Source of the DNA: Limisphaerales bacterium
GTDB taxonomy: Bacteria > Verrucomicrobiota > Verrucomicrobiae > Limisphaerales > UBA11358
Direction: 5' to 3'
NCBI GenBank assembly: GCA_003152145.1
Contig: PLZL01000401.1
Coordinates: forward strand, 1-10,865
DNA length: 10,865 bases
Notes under the pieces: model-generated
Seen by the model: only the letters and a program-made list of their open reading frames with translations
The model's database searches: none
Told to the model about the DNA's origin: nothing
Translations under genes and position numbers: made by a program
Part shown: piece by piece, positions 1 to 7,922 of the stretch
How positions within the stretch are numbered: the stretch's first letter is position 1
Layout: each line of letters opens with the position of its first letter

Positions 1-1320
1 TCTTTGTTGTCCGACCTTGTGATATGCCGTCCAATCGTCCAGCAAAATATAATGTCGGATAAAACCAACATCCAACGCCGGCGCGGAGTAATCCGGGACG
101 GAATTGGTAAGAGCATCGGCAAGTCCGACGTATTGCCCGGCTGATGTTCCTGTGAAAGCATATCTGGCTTTCAATTCGTCAACGCCGGCCCCGCTGGTTT
201 CAAAGCGGACGGAATTCGGGGTGTAATCGAGCAGTTGATTGGGCAGGGTGACGTTGATTTGGCCTTTGGCCGGCGGCTCTGCCGGTGCAGTTTTTCCACC
301 GTTTGCACCCGTTGCTTTGGGCACGGACAGGTATGCGAAGTCAACACTGAGGGTGCCTCCCGCTCCAGTCACAGTTTCATTCATGCGGTCATCGCCCCCG
401 TCCCAATGCCTCGTCCAGGGCCAGTCACCTTCGTGGCGAACTTCATTTTTTTGAATCGCCCATCCGTTCTGTTTGACCTTCACTTGAAAATCGTTCGTGA
501 GGATTGCCCGCCATTGTTTGGTCAGCCAGTCGAACTGGCTTAACACGACCTGGAATTGCACACTGCACTCGGTCTTGCCCTGATACCATTCAGCAAATCC
601 CCGATTGCCCGTTCCGCGCGGATCCAGAACCAGCCAGAACATCATATTACCCGGGCCGGTGATTTCTCCCGCCTGAATCGGGATGTCCGCACATTTCAAG
701 CTGATTTCGTTGAAGGAGTCGTGTTGCGGGTCCTGGATGCTGCCAAAAAAACTGCCAAAACAAGCTCCATCCCAATAAGCATTGCAGTTTACATGGAGAT
801 TCGTGCTGGCCGTGGATCTGGGTGAATCCACAACGGTAAAGTCATTTCGATAGACCAGTTGGCCATCCCGGCGATACGTCCCATAAGACTGAATCCTGAA
901 TGAGGAATATACCGGCTGGAACGGAGTCTTTGTGGATGAGATCGGGACGGACGGGCCATTCGCCTCAAAACGCAGAATTTTAACAACCGCCTCCATGGAC
1001 TTGCCCAACAGTTCGTTGTTCGCTTTTTGCAATTCCATTTTGAACGGAATCTGGATGGTGAAGGGTTGGTCTGACCAAACCAATTTGAGTTCGGTCTGGC
1101 CCGGTTCCCAACGCCAGCAGCTCCCTCGCGGTTGATTGGCAACGTCATACTCCTTGAGTTCCGCGGTCGTGATGAGCGTCTGATCGCCGGCGCCAGCGGC
1201 GGGCGGCGATTGGGCAAAGGACACCCGGTCGAGGCAAACCAACAATAGAAAGCCCATCAAACCGAGCCGGGACACTGCCCGGACCGGAGAATCGCGAAGA
1301 AGTAAACTTGGTGGATTCAT
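1..1320 (-). CDS. Secreted protein of unknown function (3' end beyond left edge)
   Basis: Translating the minus strand from the ATG at 1320 gives 440 codons without a stop to base 1, so the C-terminus is missing. Residues 1-36 form a classical signal peptide: basic residues at 9, 14 and 18, a hydrophobic core at about 19-30 (LMGFLLLVCL), and a likely cleavage after VSFA36. The C29 context is a poor lipobox, so a soluble exported protein is more likely than a lipoprotein. The mature part looks beta-rich, with many Trp and Tyr, cysteines at 68, 179, 187, 210 and 252, and an Ala/Pro/Gly/Lys linker at about 335-354 that separates two regions. I recognise no family. An in-frame ATG at 1332 is an alternative start, and neither start has a Shine-Dalgarno site. 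The gene lies 86 bases below the broken TPR gene on the same strand, so the two were probably co-transcribed. Coding status is firm; function is unknown. Confidence 0.8.
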   Translation of the reverse strand, partial: MNPPSLLLRDSPVRAVSRLGLMGFLLLVCLDRVSFAQSPPAAGAGDQTLITTAELKEYDVANQPRGSCWRWEPGQTELKLVWSDQPFTIQIPFKMELQKANNELLGKSMEAVVKILRFEANGPSVPISSTKTPFQPVYSSFRIQSYGTYRRDGQLVYRNDFTVVDSPRSTASTNLHVNCNAYWDGACFGSFFGSIQDPQHDSFNEISLKCADIPIQAGEITGPGNMMFWLVLDPRGTGNRGFAEWYQGKTECSVQFQVVLSQFDWLTKQWRAILTNDFQVKVKQNGWAIQKNEVRHEGDWPWTRHWDGGDDRMNETVTGAGGTLSVDFAYLSVPKATGANGGKTAPAEPPAKGQINVTLPNQLLDYTPNSVRFETSGAGVDELKARYAFTGTSAGQYVGLADALTNSVPDYSAPALDVGFIRHYILLDDWTAYHKVGQQR

Positions 1321-1477
1321 GGCGGAAGTCATTTTCGGAATTTTTCGTTCAGTTTTTGTGCAAATCTGGCGGAATGATTAGCCAGTGAGCAGGCGACGGG
1401 CCGATTTCAAGGCGGCGATTGCATCTTGCTCAGTTGTTGGCGGGTGTGTTCGGCCAGATCACCCGCTGGCTCCAGGC

Positions 1478-2011
1478 TCAACAACCGTTGAAAAGCATCA
1501 ATGGCCTTGTCGTGTTCGCCAAGGTTCGCATAGATGGTGCCAATGTCATAGTAAGGCCGATGATCCGATGGTTTGAGCCACAGCACGGTCTGGTAACTCT
1601 GAAGGCCATCAATGGCACACCCGCTTGCTGCAACCTGCGGGCTTCAGCATACAGACGACCGGCCAAGGTTGGGGCCTTCTTCGCAACTTCGGCATACACT
1701 CGTTGGGCCGTCCCGGTGTCTTGATTCACCGCCGCGGCATAGGCATACACACACGCAAGCATGATATTGTCCGGCTCGGCCTTTGCCAGAGTGCTTGCTT
1801 TTTGAAGGGCGGCCCGACGGTCGCCAATCATCAATTTCAATTCCACGACCCGCCGCTGGCTTTCATAGTCAGCAGGATTCTGCCCGGCCAGCTGGGAAAA
1901 ATCCTCCCTGGCGCCCCGCAGGTCATTGAGCCACATCCGGGTCCGGCCGCGAAGGAATCGCGCATCCCGCGATTCCGGGTGTTTGGTTACGATGGGATCG
2001 AGCATTTGCAA
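1478..2011 (-). CDS. TPR-repeat fragment downstream of the in-frame stop
   Basis: This open segment from a TTG codon at 2011 encodes tetratricopeptide-like helices. Typical pieces are LDPIVTKHPESRDARFLRG, GDRRAALQKASTLAKAEPDN and AAVNQDTGTAQRVYAEVAKK. It shares its frame with the 489-codon segment and is separated from it only by TAA at 2030-2032 plus six codons, so it is best read as the rest of that protein rather than a separate gene. Its last 45 or so residues, after QQAG, are out-of-frame sequence: the true TPR continuation is one base over and ends at 1407. It has no convincing start codon context of its own. Independent translation is unlikely. Confidence 0.3.
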   Translation of the reverse strand: MQMLDPIVTKHPESRDARFLRGRTRMWLNDLRGAREDFSQLAGQNPADYESQRRVVELKLMIGDRRAALQKASTLAKAEPDNIMLACVYAYAAAVNQDTGTAQRVYAEVAKKAPTLAGRLYAEARRLQQAGVPLMAFRVTRPCCGSNHRIIGLTMTLAPSMRTLANTTRPLMLFNGC

Positions 2012-2029
2012 GGCATCTGCAAAGCGTTG

Positions 2030-3499
2030 TTACTTGAATAGATCGTTGGCCGGTTGGAGATTGATTTCCTGCGGATTGGCGGGAGAAGACGCTGAAATCT
2101 GATTTGAAGCTTGAACGTTTGGAGCGACTCCGCCGGGCGGGTTCAAAAATGACGTCATGCCGGACGAGGCAAGGCGGGTGTCGCGCGGCAAAATCCACAC
2201 ATTCAAATAAGTCGCGGCGTTGGCAAGGCCTTGACGGACAATGATGGGAACTCGTGTGAGGCCAGGGCGGGCGCCGATTTTGGCGGTCCAGATTTCGGAG
2301 AAATAATATTCCGGGCCGTCCATGTTGGCGGACATGGCCGAAGTATCGCCGGGCGCGGCATGGATCCGGCGGTTGACCTTCATGTCGCCCCCAACATCTA
2401 CCACGCCGAGGTCGGCCTCGACGCGGTCGCTGGAGTTTCGTTTCCAACCGCTGACAAACACGCCATCAATCTGGCCGATGTCCCCGGCAATCAACTCCAG
2501 AACCGGAGCGGCCATACGGATGTTCAACTGCGGCGCCACCTCCTCCGCCGCCGGTGTTGCGTTGGTCTGGGAATCGTCCGGATTGCGATCGGATTTAAAT
2601 CGTTCGTTAAACAATTGAGCGTCTTTCCCCTCCAATTTCCGGCGCCTCTGCGCCCAATATGCCGCGTTGTTAGTGTCGTGAACTTCAAAACCTGTCTTGA
2701 ACCGGGCCAGCGTTTCCGGATCCATGGGATGACCTTCACTTGCCAACACCGAGTCGAATCCGCTGGACGATGCCGGCGGCGGCGCGTTCGTGGCGACAAC
2801 CCGAAACGTCACCCTGTTGGTGCCTTGCCTGGTGTAACCGGCGGCGGTGATCTCAATGCGGTAGGTGTATTGGCCGGTCTGAGTTGAGCCGGGCAGTTTG
2901 CACACGCGGACTCCGTGTGCGTCCAACGAACCGGGGCCTTGGCTGCCGTGCTGATAATCGAGTTGTTGTGAGCCGCCCGGAGTGACCAGTTTCTCGCCAC
3001 CGGGTCCCGTGACGGTGAGTTTCTCCTGATACTTGAACGGCGCTTCGAGGATGTCCCGCGCGCGGAATTCATATCGCAACGTCACCGGCTCGCCCGGCGG
3101 CGTCTCGGCCGGGTCCACGCTTGCGAATTGGATGGACAACGTTCCCTGGCTGACTTTATCCGGCCCATTATCCTGTCGCCATAGCATCATTTGTAATTCA
3201 CCTCCTGCGGGATTGGACCTGGTTTTCGCCTCAAGGTGCTCATCGCCGGACGCATCATTTGTAAAACCGCCTCTGAAATCTTGCATGCTGGTCCCGTTCA
3301 TTTTGAGCTCATCCGGACCTTGAATTGAGCAAAGGGACACAACAGATGCTTCATTGTATTCGGCCCTCAGTTCATAAAGCGGTTTGGGCGGTTCGGTTAA
3401 CATGCTGAAAATCGCCCCCGTTCCCTCATAAAAGCCGGGCTTGGTCTCCTTGAGTTCAATCACCACGCGGCTCGAACGCACGACTTTCAATTCTTCCAT
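2030..3499 (-). CDS. Longest intact reading frame of the broken Ig-like/TPR gene
   Basis: This 489-codon frame from ATG 3499 is what an automatic caller would report as a hypothetical protein. The start is doubtful: it has no signal peptide or Shine-Dalgarno site, and the same frame stays open with coding-like sequence upstream to about 3643. Visible content is a short beta repeat at the start (VVIELKETKPGFYEGTG), an Ig-like section at residues 120-235 (GTLSIQFASVDPAETPPGEP, then a TGQYTYRIEITAAGYT strand pattern), a charged helical section at about 255-310, and a second beta section at about 325-450 containing GVFVSGWKRNSSDRVE. It ends within the first half of a TPR helix. I know of no family match. 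If translated as it stands, the product would lack both export signal and TPR domain. Confidence 0.5.
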   Translation of the reverse strand: MEELKVVRSSRVVIELKETKPGFYEGTGAIFSMLTEPPKPLYELRAEYNEASVVSLCSIQGPDELKMNGTSMQDFRGGFTNDASGDEHLEAKTRSNPAGGELQMMLWRQDNGPDKVSQGTLSIQFASVDPAETPPGEPVTLRYEFRARDILEAPFKYQEKLTVTGPGGEKLVTPGGSQQLDYQHGSQGPGSLDAHGVRVCKLPGSTQTGQYTYRIEITAAGYTRQGTNRVTFRVVATNAPPPASSSGFDSVLASEGHPMDPETLARFKTGFEVHDTNNAAYWAQRRRKLEGKDAQLFNERFKSDRNPDDSQTNATPAAEEVAPQLNIRMAAPVLELIAGDIGQIDGVFVSGWKRNSSDRVEADLGVVDVGGDMKVNRRIHAAPGDTSAMSANMDGPEYYFSEIWTAKIGARPGLTRVPIIVRQGLANAATYLNVWILPRDTRLASSGMTSFLNPPGGVAPNVQASNQISASSPANPQEINLQPANDLFK

Positions 3500-3818
3500 G
3501 CGATTTGTCCGTCCGGCGATGCAACCTTCGTAGATTCCTCTCCGCAGCCCCGGCGATGAAGGCGCACTGATGTTACCGCCGACGGCAAGGTGGCTGCGTG
3601 AAATCGGCCGGTTGATGCTCGTCGGCCTGACTCCCTGAAACTGTCAGCATCATCACTGTCGGGATTGCAAAGAATCGTTTCAGAATGAAAGGGTCCATAT
3701 TGCTGTGCGAGATCGGTCGGATTCTCAAGCCGTGTCAAGTTGCCTATCCCAAATCCTGTCAGCAGACTCAAAGCGACCATTTTCCGCCGTCGGGGAAAAG
3801 TTGATGGCAAATCAAGCA

Positions 3819-3847
3819 AATGCACAAAAAAAAAGCCTGAATGTCAA
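3819..3847 (-). promoter_or_regulatory. Possible minus-strand promoter of the broken TPR gene
   Basis: On the minus strand a perfect -35 consensus TTGACA lies at 3847-3842. After 17 bases comes TGCATT at 3824-3819, which matches the -10 consensus at only three of six positions. The spacer contains a T9 run (A9 on the plus strand, 3826-3834). Transcription would start about 110 bases before the ATG at 3698. The good -35 and correct spacing argue for it; the poor -10 argues against. Confidence 0.3.
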
Positions 3848-3860
3848 CAATTATAATTGT
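3847..3860. repeat. 14-bp perfect palindrome, possible operator
   Basis: ACAATTATAATTGT is identical on both strands. It abuts the TTGACA -35 hexamer of the candidate minus-strand promoter, sharing base 3847. Such placement is typical of a repressor or activator site for a dimeric regulator, but no regulator gene lies nearby and only one copy was seen, so the role is inference. Confidence 0.35.
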
Positions 3861-4410
3861 GTCGAAGCATGATCTTAGAACTATTAATCAACACGAAAAG
3901 AAATGCTGTTAACTGACAAACTACCAAGGTCGGAACAGGATTCAGGCGTGGACGGAAGGTATTCCAAACGAAATCGATACGCTGTCAATCACCTAAGAGA
4001 GATTGCCCATTCATCATCCAGTTCGACAGAGCTAGCTCCCTTTATTCCTGTCAAAGCGATTCAGAAATTCGATGGATTCTAATCCAATGACCTTCTCGAT
4101 GTCGTCAATGGACATGACCATCTTAACTTGGAAGAAGCAAAACAAACCGCCAACCAAGTGCTTCAGAATTAGCTGCAAGAGATGCGGTTTATGCCCTGAC
4201 CGCGCCGACGACCGCCTCCCGTAGGATGCCATTTGGCTTTCAGCGTCAGCGATAATTGCGTCGATTTAGCACGGGATTGCTTGAAGATAAATTGCGTCCA
4301 GATGAAACGGACTGAACTGAAAACGCTTTGGAAGTTGGTGAAGGCCGGCGAGGATCTGGCTTTGCTGCTGCGCATTCGGTTCGCGCTTTAGGAATATGAG
4401 CCGAAAAGCG

Positions 4411-4432
4411 GGCAGGCGCGTCGGCGCCTGCC
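4411..4432. repeat. Strong GC hairpin upstream of the peptidase operon
   Basis: GGCAGGCGC and GCGCCTGCC are exact reverse complements separated by a GTCG loop, a 9-bp all-paired stem. On the minus strand the stem is followed after two bases by TTTT, giving a rough intrinsic-terminator shape that would stop leftward transcription. On the plus strand no U-run follows, so there it would act as a 5' leader structure about 100 bases before the likely start of the metallopeptidase. It could also be a dispersed palindromic repeat. Confidence 0.5.
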
Positions 4433-4533
4433 GGAGTTCTTAGAAAAGAATCTGCTTGGCTCGGAGGCGAAAACAGATTCCCATAATGCCGCGACGGGAC
4501 CCTGAACGAAAACCCGTGTTTCGCAATGATTCT

Positions 4534-6303
4534 ATGAACAAGGCAATCTGGATTCTGAGCATCAGCGTTTTGAACTTTTTGATGGCGGCCACGCCGGTTT
4601 TTGCCCAACCATCGGAGGACGGCCAATTGAACGCGTTTTTCAAAAGCTACCTGGACGAATATTTCCGGCAGCAGCCGCTCGCTGCCACGCAACTGGGCGA
4701 TCACCGGATTGATCATCTGCTCGATGACATTTCGCCGAAGGCGCGCGAAGGCTGGCTGGCCCTGGCGGAGAAAACGCTCCGGGAATTGCCGCGGCAGGTA
4801 AATTACCAGAAGCTGTCGCGCGACGGCCAGATTGACTTCGAGATTTTCCAGCACAATTTGCAGACGCAAATCTGGGAGACAAAGAATCAGCATCCGTTCC
4901 AGGAAGACCCGCGCACTTACGGCGCTTACATCAACGACAGTGTTTATCTGCTGCTCACGCAGTCCACGCTGCCGAAGGAGACCAACATCGCCAATTGCAT
5001 CGCCCGCATGGCGCAAATCCCGCGCATTGTGGCCGAGGCGGAAAAGACGCTGGCACATCCTCCCAAACCGATTCTGGAGACCGCCATCCTCCAGAACCAG
5101 GGTTCAATTGGCTTTTATGAAAAGGAAATGTTTCAACTCGCCGGCGACACACCGCAACTCGACAAACTCAAAGCCGCCGCCGCGCCGGTGGCCGCTGTGC
5201 TGAAGAATTATCAGAAATTCCTCAAAGGGCCGTTGATGGCGCGTGCCACCGGCGAATGGCGGATTGGAAAGCGGAAGTTCGACAAGAAATTCGAGCTGGA
5301 GACCGACGCGGGAATCACCGCCGAGCAAAACCTGGCGGACGCCGAAACGGAATTCGTCCTCGTCCGGCGGGACATGTATGTCATCGCGCGCCAGCTTTGG
5401 TGCCAGTATTTTCCGCAAAAGCTGCTGCCGCCGGATGATGCGGCCGGCGAGCGGGAAACCATCCTGAAAGTCATTGACGCGATCAACCAGGACCATGGCA
5501 AGCCGGAGGATTTGGTGCAGGACGCTCACGCGACAGTCGAGCGCATCAAAGAGTTCATCCGCAAAAAAAATTATGTCCGGCTGCCCGACCCCGATCTGTG
5601 CCAGGTGATCGAGATGCCGGAATTTCGCCGTGGAAATTCACTGGCCTATCTCGACAACGCGCCGCCGCTGGACCCCGACGCCCACAGTTATTTCGCCGTC
5701 AGCCCGCCGCCGGCGGATTGGTCTCCGCAGCGGGTGAAAAGTTTTCTGGAGGAATACAACCATTACATGCTGCAAATCCTGACCATTCACGAAGCCTATC
5801 CCGGACATTACGTGCAACTGGCGTATGCCGTCCGCACGCCTTCGCTAATCCGGCGCGTGTTCCAATCCGGCGTATATGTCGAAGGCTGGGCGGTCTATGG
5901 TGAAATGACCATGCTGAACGAGGGCTACGGTGACGGCGATTTGAAGCTGCGTTTGATGGAACTCAAATTTTATCTTCGCGCGGTGGCCAATTCGATCCTC
6001 GATTATAAAATGCACTGCACCCGGATGACGGACGACGAGGCGATGAACTTTCTGACGCAGGACGCGTTTCAATCCGAAGGCGAGGCCAAGCTGAAACTGG
6101 TTCGCGCCAAACAAAGTTCCGTGCAACTCAGCACATATTTCGTTGGCCGCATGGCCCACTACCGTTTGCACCAGCAAATCGAACGCGAACTGGGCGACAA
6201 GTTCAACTTGGCGGACTACCATCAGGCGGTTATTTCCCGTGGCTCAATTCCAGTGAAATACCTGCCCGAACTTGTCCGCGCGCAGTTGGGTCTGGTGAAA
6301 TAA
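4534..6303 (+). CDS. Exported DUF885-family putative zinc metallopeptidase
   Basis: The 589-residue product begins MNKAIWILSISVLNFLMAAT, a signal peptide with likely cleavage after PVFA, which is why I prefer ATG 4534. The frame is open from 4444, with alternative starts at TTG 4456 and ATG 4486. None has a convincing Shine-Dalgarno site. The family hallmark is HEAYPGH at residues 419-425 (H419, E420, H425), followed by EGWAVYGE with E450, probably the third metal ligand. Length matches DUF885 (PF05960) proteins, which carry this HE-x4-H motif and are regarded as metal-dependent peptidases; specificity is mostly uncharacterised. Expected location is the periplasm or outside the cell. It is the first gene of a three-gene operon with an amidase and a peptide transporter, which supports a role in breaking down peptides before uptake. 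The reading frame is intact with all motif residues present. Family assignment is strong; substrate is unknown. Confidence 0.9.
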   Translation: MNKAIWILSISVLNFLMAATPVFAQPSEDGQLNAFFKSYLDEYFRQQPLAATQLGDHRIDHLLDDISPKAREGWLALAEKTLRELPRQVNYQKLSRDGQIDFEIFQHNLQTQIWETKNQHPFQEDPRTYGAYINDSVYLLLTQSTLPKETNIANCIARMAQIPRIVAEAEKTLAHPPKPILETAILQNQGSIGFYEKEMFQLAGDTPQLDKLKAAAAPVAAVLKNYQKFLKGPLMARATGEWRIGKRKFDKKFELETDAGITAEQNLADAETEFVLVRRDMYVIARQLWCQYFPQKLLPPDDAAGERETILKVIDAINQDHGKPEDLVQDAHATVERIKEFIRKKNYVRLPDPDLCQVIEMPEFRRGNSLAYLDNAPPLDPDAHSYFAVSPPPADWSPQRVKSFLEEYNHYMLQILTIHEAYPGHYVQLAYAVRTPSLIRRVFQSGVYVEGWAVYGEMTMLNEGYGDGDLKLRLMELKFYLRAVANSILDYKMHCTRMTDDEAMNFLTQDAFQSEGEAKLKLVRAKQSSVQLSTYFVGRMAHYRLHQQIERELGDKFNLADYHQAVISRGSIPVKYLPELVRAQLGLVK

Positions 6304-7919
6304 TGAACCGGCGTGAATTTCTCCAACTCGCGGCGTTGAGCGGCGCGCAGGCGTTAGTTGCCGGCCCGGCAATGGCTGAACCGGCCGGTCGAATGAGTCC
6401 AGTTTCAGCCCGGTTTCACCCCAAATCTTTCAAGTTGGAAGAATGCGGCATCCCCGATTTGCAGGCGGCCATGAAATCGGGAGAGGAAACCGCCGTTTCA
6501 TTGGCCAAACGGTATTTGCGGCGGATCGAGGAAATGAATCTGCGCGGACCGACTTTGCGCGCAGTGCTCGAAGTCAACCCGGACGCGCTGGCCATCGCTC
6601 GTGCGCTGGATCGCGAGTGCAAAGCGAAAGGGCCGCGCGGGCCGCTTCACGGCATTCCCGTGTTGATCAAGGACAACCTCGACACGCATGACCGGATGAT
6701 GACCACCGCCGGCTCGCTGGCGCTGCTCGGCTCAATTGCGCCACGCGATTCGTTCGTGGCGCAAAAACTCCGCGAGGCCGGCGCGGTCATTCTGGGAAAA
6801 ACCAATTTGAGCGAGTGGGCCAATTTTCGCGGCGACCGTTCGTCCAGCGGCTGGAGCGGTCGCGGTGGACAGACGAACAATCCCTACGCGCTGGATCGCA
6901 ACCCTTCGGGTTCCAGTTCCGGTTCGGCCGTCGGCGTGGCGGCGAATCTGTGTGCCGTCGCCATCGGCACGGAGACCGACGGTTCCATTGTTTCGCCCGC
7001 CGCGGTGTGCGGTATTGTAGGCCTCAAACCGACGGTTGGACTGATCAGCCGTTCCGGAATCGTTCCCATTTCCAAAAGCCAAGACACTGCGGGGCCGATG
7101 GCGCGGACGGTAACCGACGCCGCGATTCTACTGGGCGCGTTGACCGGGATTGACCCGCGCGACGACGCTACAGAATCGAGCCGCGGCCAATCTCATGGGG
7201 ATTACACCCAATTTCTCGGCCCGAACGGACTGCGCGGCGCGCGCATTGGCGTGGCGCGGCGGTTCTTTCAAGCCGGCGCGCTCGACGCCCCATTGCTCGA
7301 AGCGGCCTTGAACGCCATGAAACAGCTTGGCGCGACGCTGGTGGATTTTGAGGACGACCTCAACCGGGCCAGTGCGAGCGAAGGGGAGGTGTTGCAGTAT
7401 GAATTCAAGGCCGGCCTCAACGCCTACCTCGCGGCGCTCGGACCCGGCGCGCCGGTGCATTCGCTGAAGGAAATCGTCGAGTTCAACGAGCGCAACCGAG
7501 ACCGCGAACTGGCCTGCTTCGGACAGGAAACGATGGTCAAGGCGCAGGCGAAAGGGCCGCTGACCGACAAGGTTTATCTCGACGCGCTGGCGCGTTGTCG
7601 CCGTCTGTCGCGGGACGAGGGCATTGCCGCGGTGATGGACAAGCATCAGCTCGACGCGATGGTTGCTCCCGCCGGCGGTCCGGCAGGGAAGACGGACCAT
7701 GTTTATGGCGACCGCAATATCGGCGGCGCTTCATCACCCGCGGCGGTGGCCGGTTATCCGAACATCACCGTTCCGGCCGGACAAATCCGTGGATTGCCGG
7801 TGGGAATTTCCTTTTTTGGCCGGGCTTGGAGTGAACCGGTCCTGCTTAAAATCGCTTATGCATTCGAGCAAGCAACCCAAGCGCGCAAACCACCAATGTT
7901 TGTGCCTACCATTGATTGA
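6303..7919 (+). CDS. Tat-exported amidase-signature enzyme, peptide-amidase-like
   Basis: The 538-residue protein belongs to the amidase signature family, which hydrolyses C-N amide bonds with a Ser-cisSer-Lys triad. All three residues are visible: K123 in VLIKDN, S204 in NPSGSSSGSA as the cis-Ser, and nucleophile S228 in GTETDGSIVSPA, exactly 24 residues later as in the family. The N-terminus MNRREFLQLAALSGAQALVA reads as a twin-arginine signal with cleavage near AMA-EP, so the folded enzyme is probably exported. The SSSGWSGRGGQTNNPYALDR stretch recalls peptide amidases that deamidate C-terminal peptide amides; that likeness is from memory. A role as GatA is unlikely, because of export and absence of gatB or gatC. 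Its ATG overlaps the peptidase TAA by one base (TAATG), implying translational coupling; a weak GGTGA lies about 8 bases upstream. Substrate is uncertain. Confidence 0.9.
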   Translation: MNRREFLQLAALSGAQALVAGPAMAEPAGRMSPVSARFHPKSFKLEECGIPDLQAAMKSGEETAVSLAKRYLRRIEEMNLRGPTLRAVLEVNPDALAIARALDRECKAKGPRGPLHGIPVLIKDNLDTHDRMMTTAGSLALLGSIAPRDSFVAQKLREAGAVILGKTNLSEWANFRGDRSSSGWSGRGGQTNNPYALDRNPSGSSSGSAVGVAANLCAVAIGTETDGSIVSPAAVCGIVGLKPTVGLISRSGIVPISKSQDTAGPMARTVTDAAILLGALTGIDPRDDATESSRGQSHGDYTQFLGPNGLRGARIGVARRFFQAGALDAPLLEAALNAMKQLGATLVDFEDDLNRASASEGEVLQYEFKAGLNAYLAALGPGAPVHSLKEIVEFNERNRDRELACFGQETMVKAQAKGPLTDKVYLDALARCRRLSRDEGIAAVMDKHQLDAMVAPAGGPAGKTDHVYGDRNIGGASSPAAVAGYPNITVPAGQIRGLPVGISFFGRAWSEPVLLKIAYAFEQATQARKPPMFVPTID

Positions 7920-7922
7920 ACC

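Larger units (their letters stand above)
1407..3698 (-). pseudogene. Broken gene for a secreted Ig-like/TPR protein (two frameshifts and one in-frame stop)
   Basis: Three reading frames join into one plausible protein of about 763 residues. The first piece starts at ATG 3698 and begins MDPFILKRFFAIPTVMMLTV, a signal peptide cleaved near GSQA-DE; its frame stops at 3573-3575. Coding then continues one base over, through residues such as GIYEGCIAGRTNRMEELK, implying one extra base near 3589-3591. The second piece runs to TAA at 2030-2032. The same frame continues directly past the TAA with QRFADALQMLDP, so ANDLFK-stop-QRFADAL reads as one TPR helix. The third break is near 1617, where one base is missing: after ...LQQAG the frame moves to AIDGLQSYQ...YYDIGTIYANLGEHDKAIDAF, two clear TPR helices, ending at TGA 1407-1409. 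The middle holds an Ig-like beta section and a helical Asn/Asp/Arg-rich section; the C-terminal 200 or so residues are about five TPRs. Function is unknown, possibly an envelope or periplasmic scaffold. Sequencing error is the alternative explanation. Confidence 0.65.
3699..4410. other. Gene-poor, AT-rich spacer between divergent units
   Basis: No convincing gene is visible here. Only short open frames occur: a 66-codon minus frame (4032-4232), another at 4169-4375, and a 45-codon plus frame (4087-4224) with four cysteines. None has a good start context or a family I recognise. A minus frame with a hydrophobic stretch after RRRKM starts at 3778 or 3825 and overlaps the start of the broken gene in a different frame; it degenerates into Arg/Ser-rich sequence and I treat it as a shadow. 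Part of the spacer, about 3825-4330, is visibly richer in A and T than the operon to its right. It probably carries the 5' regions of the leftward and rightward transcription units. Confidence 0.5.

Noticed and set aside
3487..3825. A 112-codon minus frame beginning at a GTG with a hydrophobic stretch after RRRKM, as a separate exported protein
   Set aside because: After about 50 residues it becomes Arg/Ser-rich sequence typical of a shadow frame, and the overlapping frame from ATG 3698 gives a better signal peptide leading into the broken gene.
4032..4232. A 66-codon minus frame with a Phe-rich hydrophobic segment in the spacer
   Set aside because: No recognisable family and no clear ribosome site; other frames overlap it on both strands. 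Kept only as part of the spacer description.
4320..4400. A plus-strand promoter for the peptidase operon
   Set aside because: TTGCTG near 4361 has no acceptable -10 hexamer at 16-18 bases, so no promoter could be supported.
4246..5058. A 270-codon minus-strand frame opposite the start of the metallopeptidase
   Set aside because: It mirrors the signal peptide and N-terminal region of an intact DUF885 gene and shows no domain of its own.
7128..7700. A 190-codon minus-strand frame opposite the amidase
   Set aside because: It is antisense to conserved amidase sequence, with biased composition and no start context or motif.
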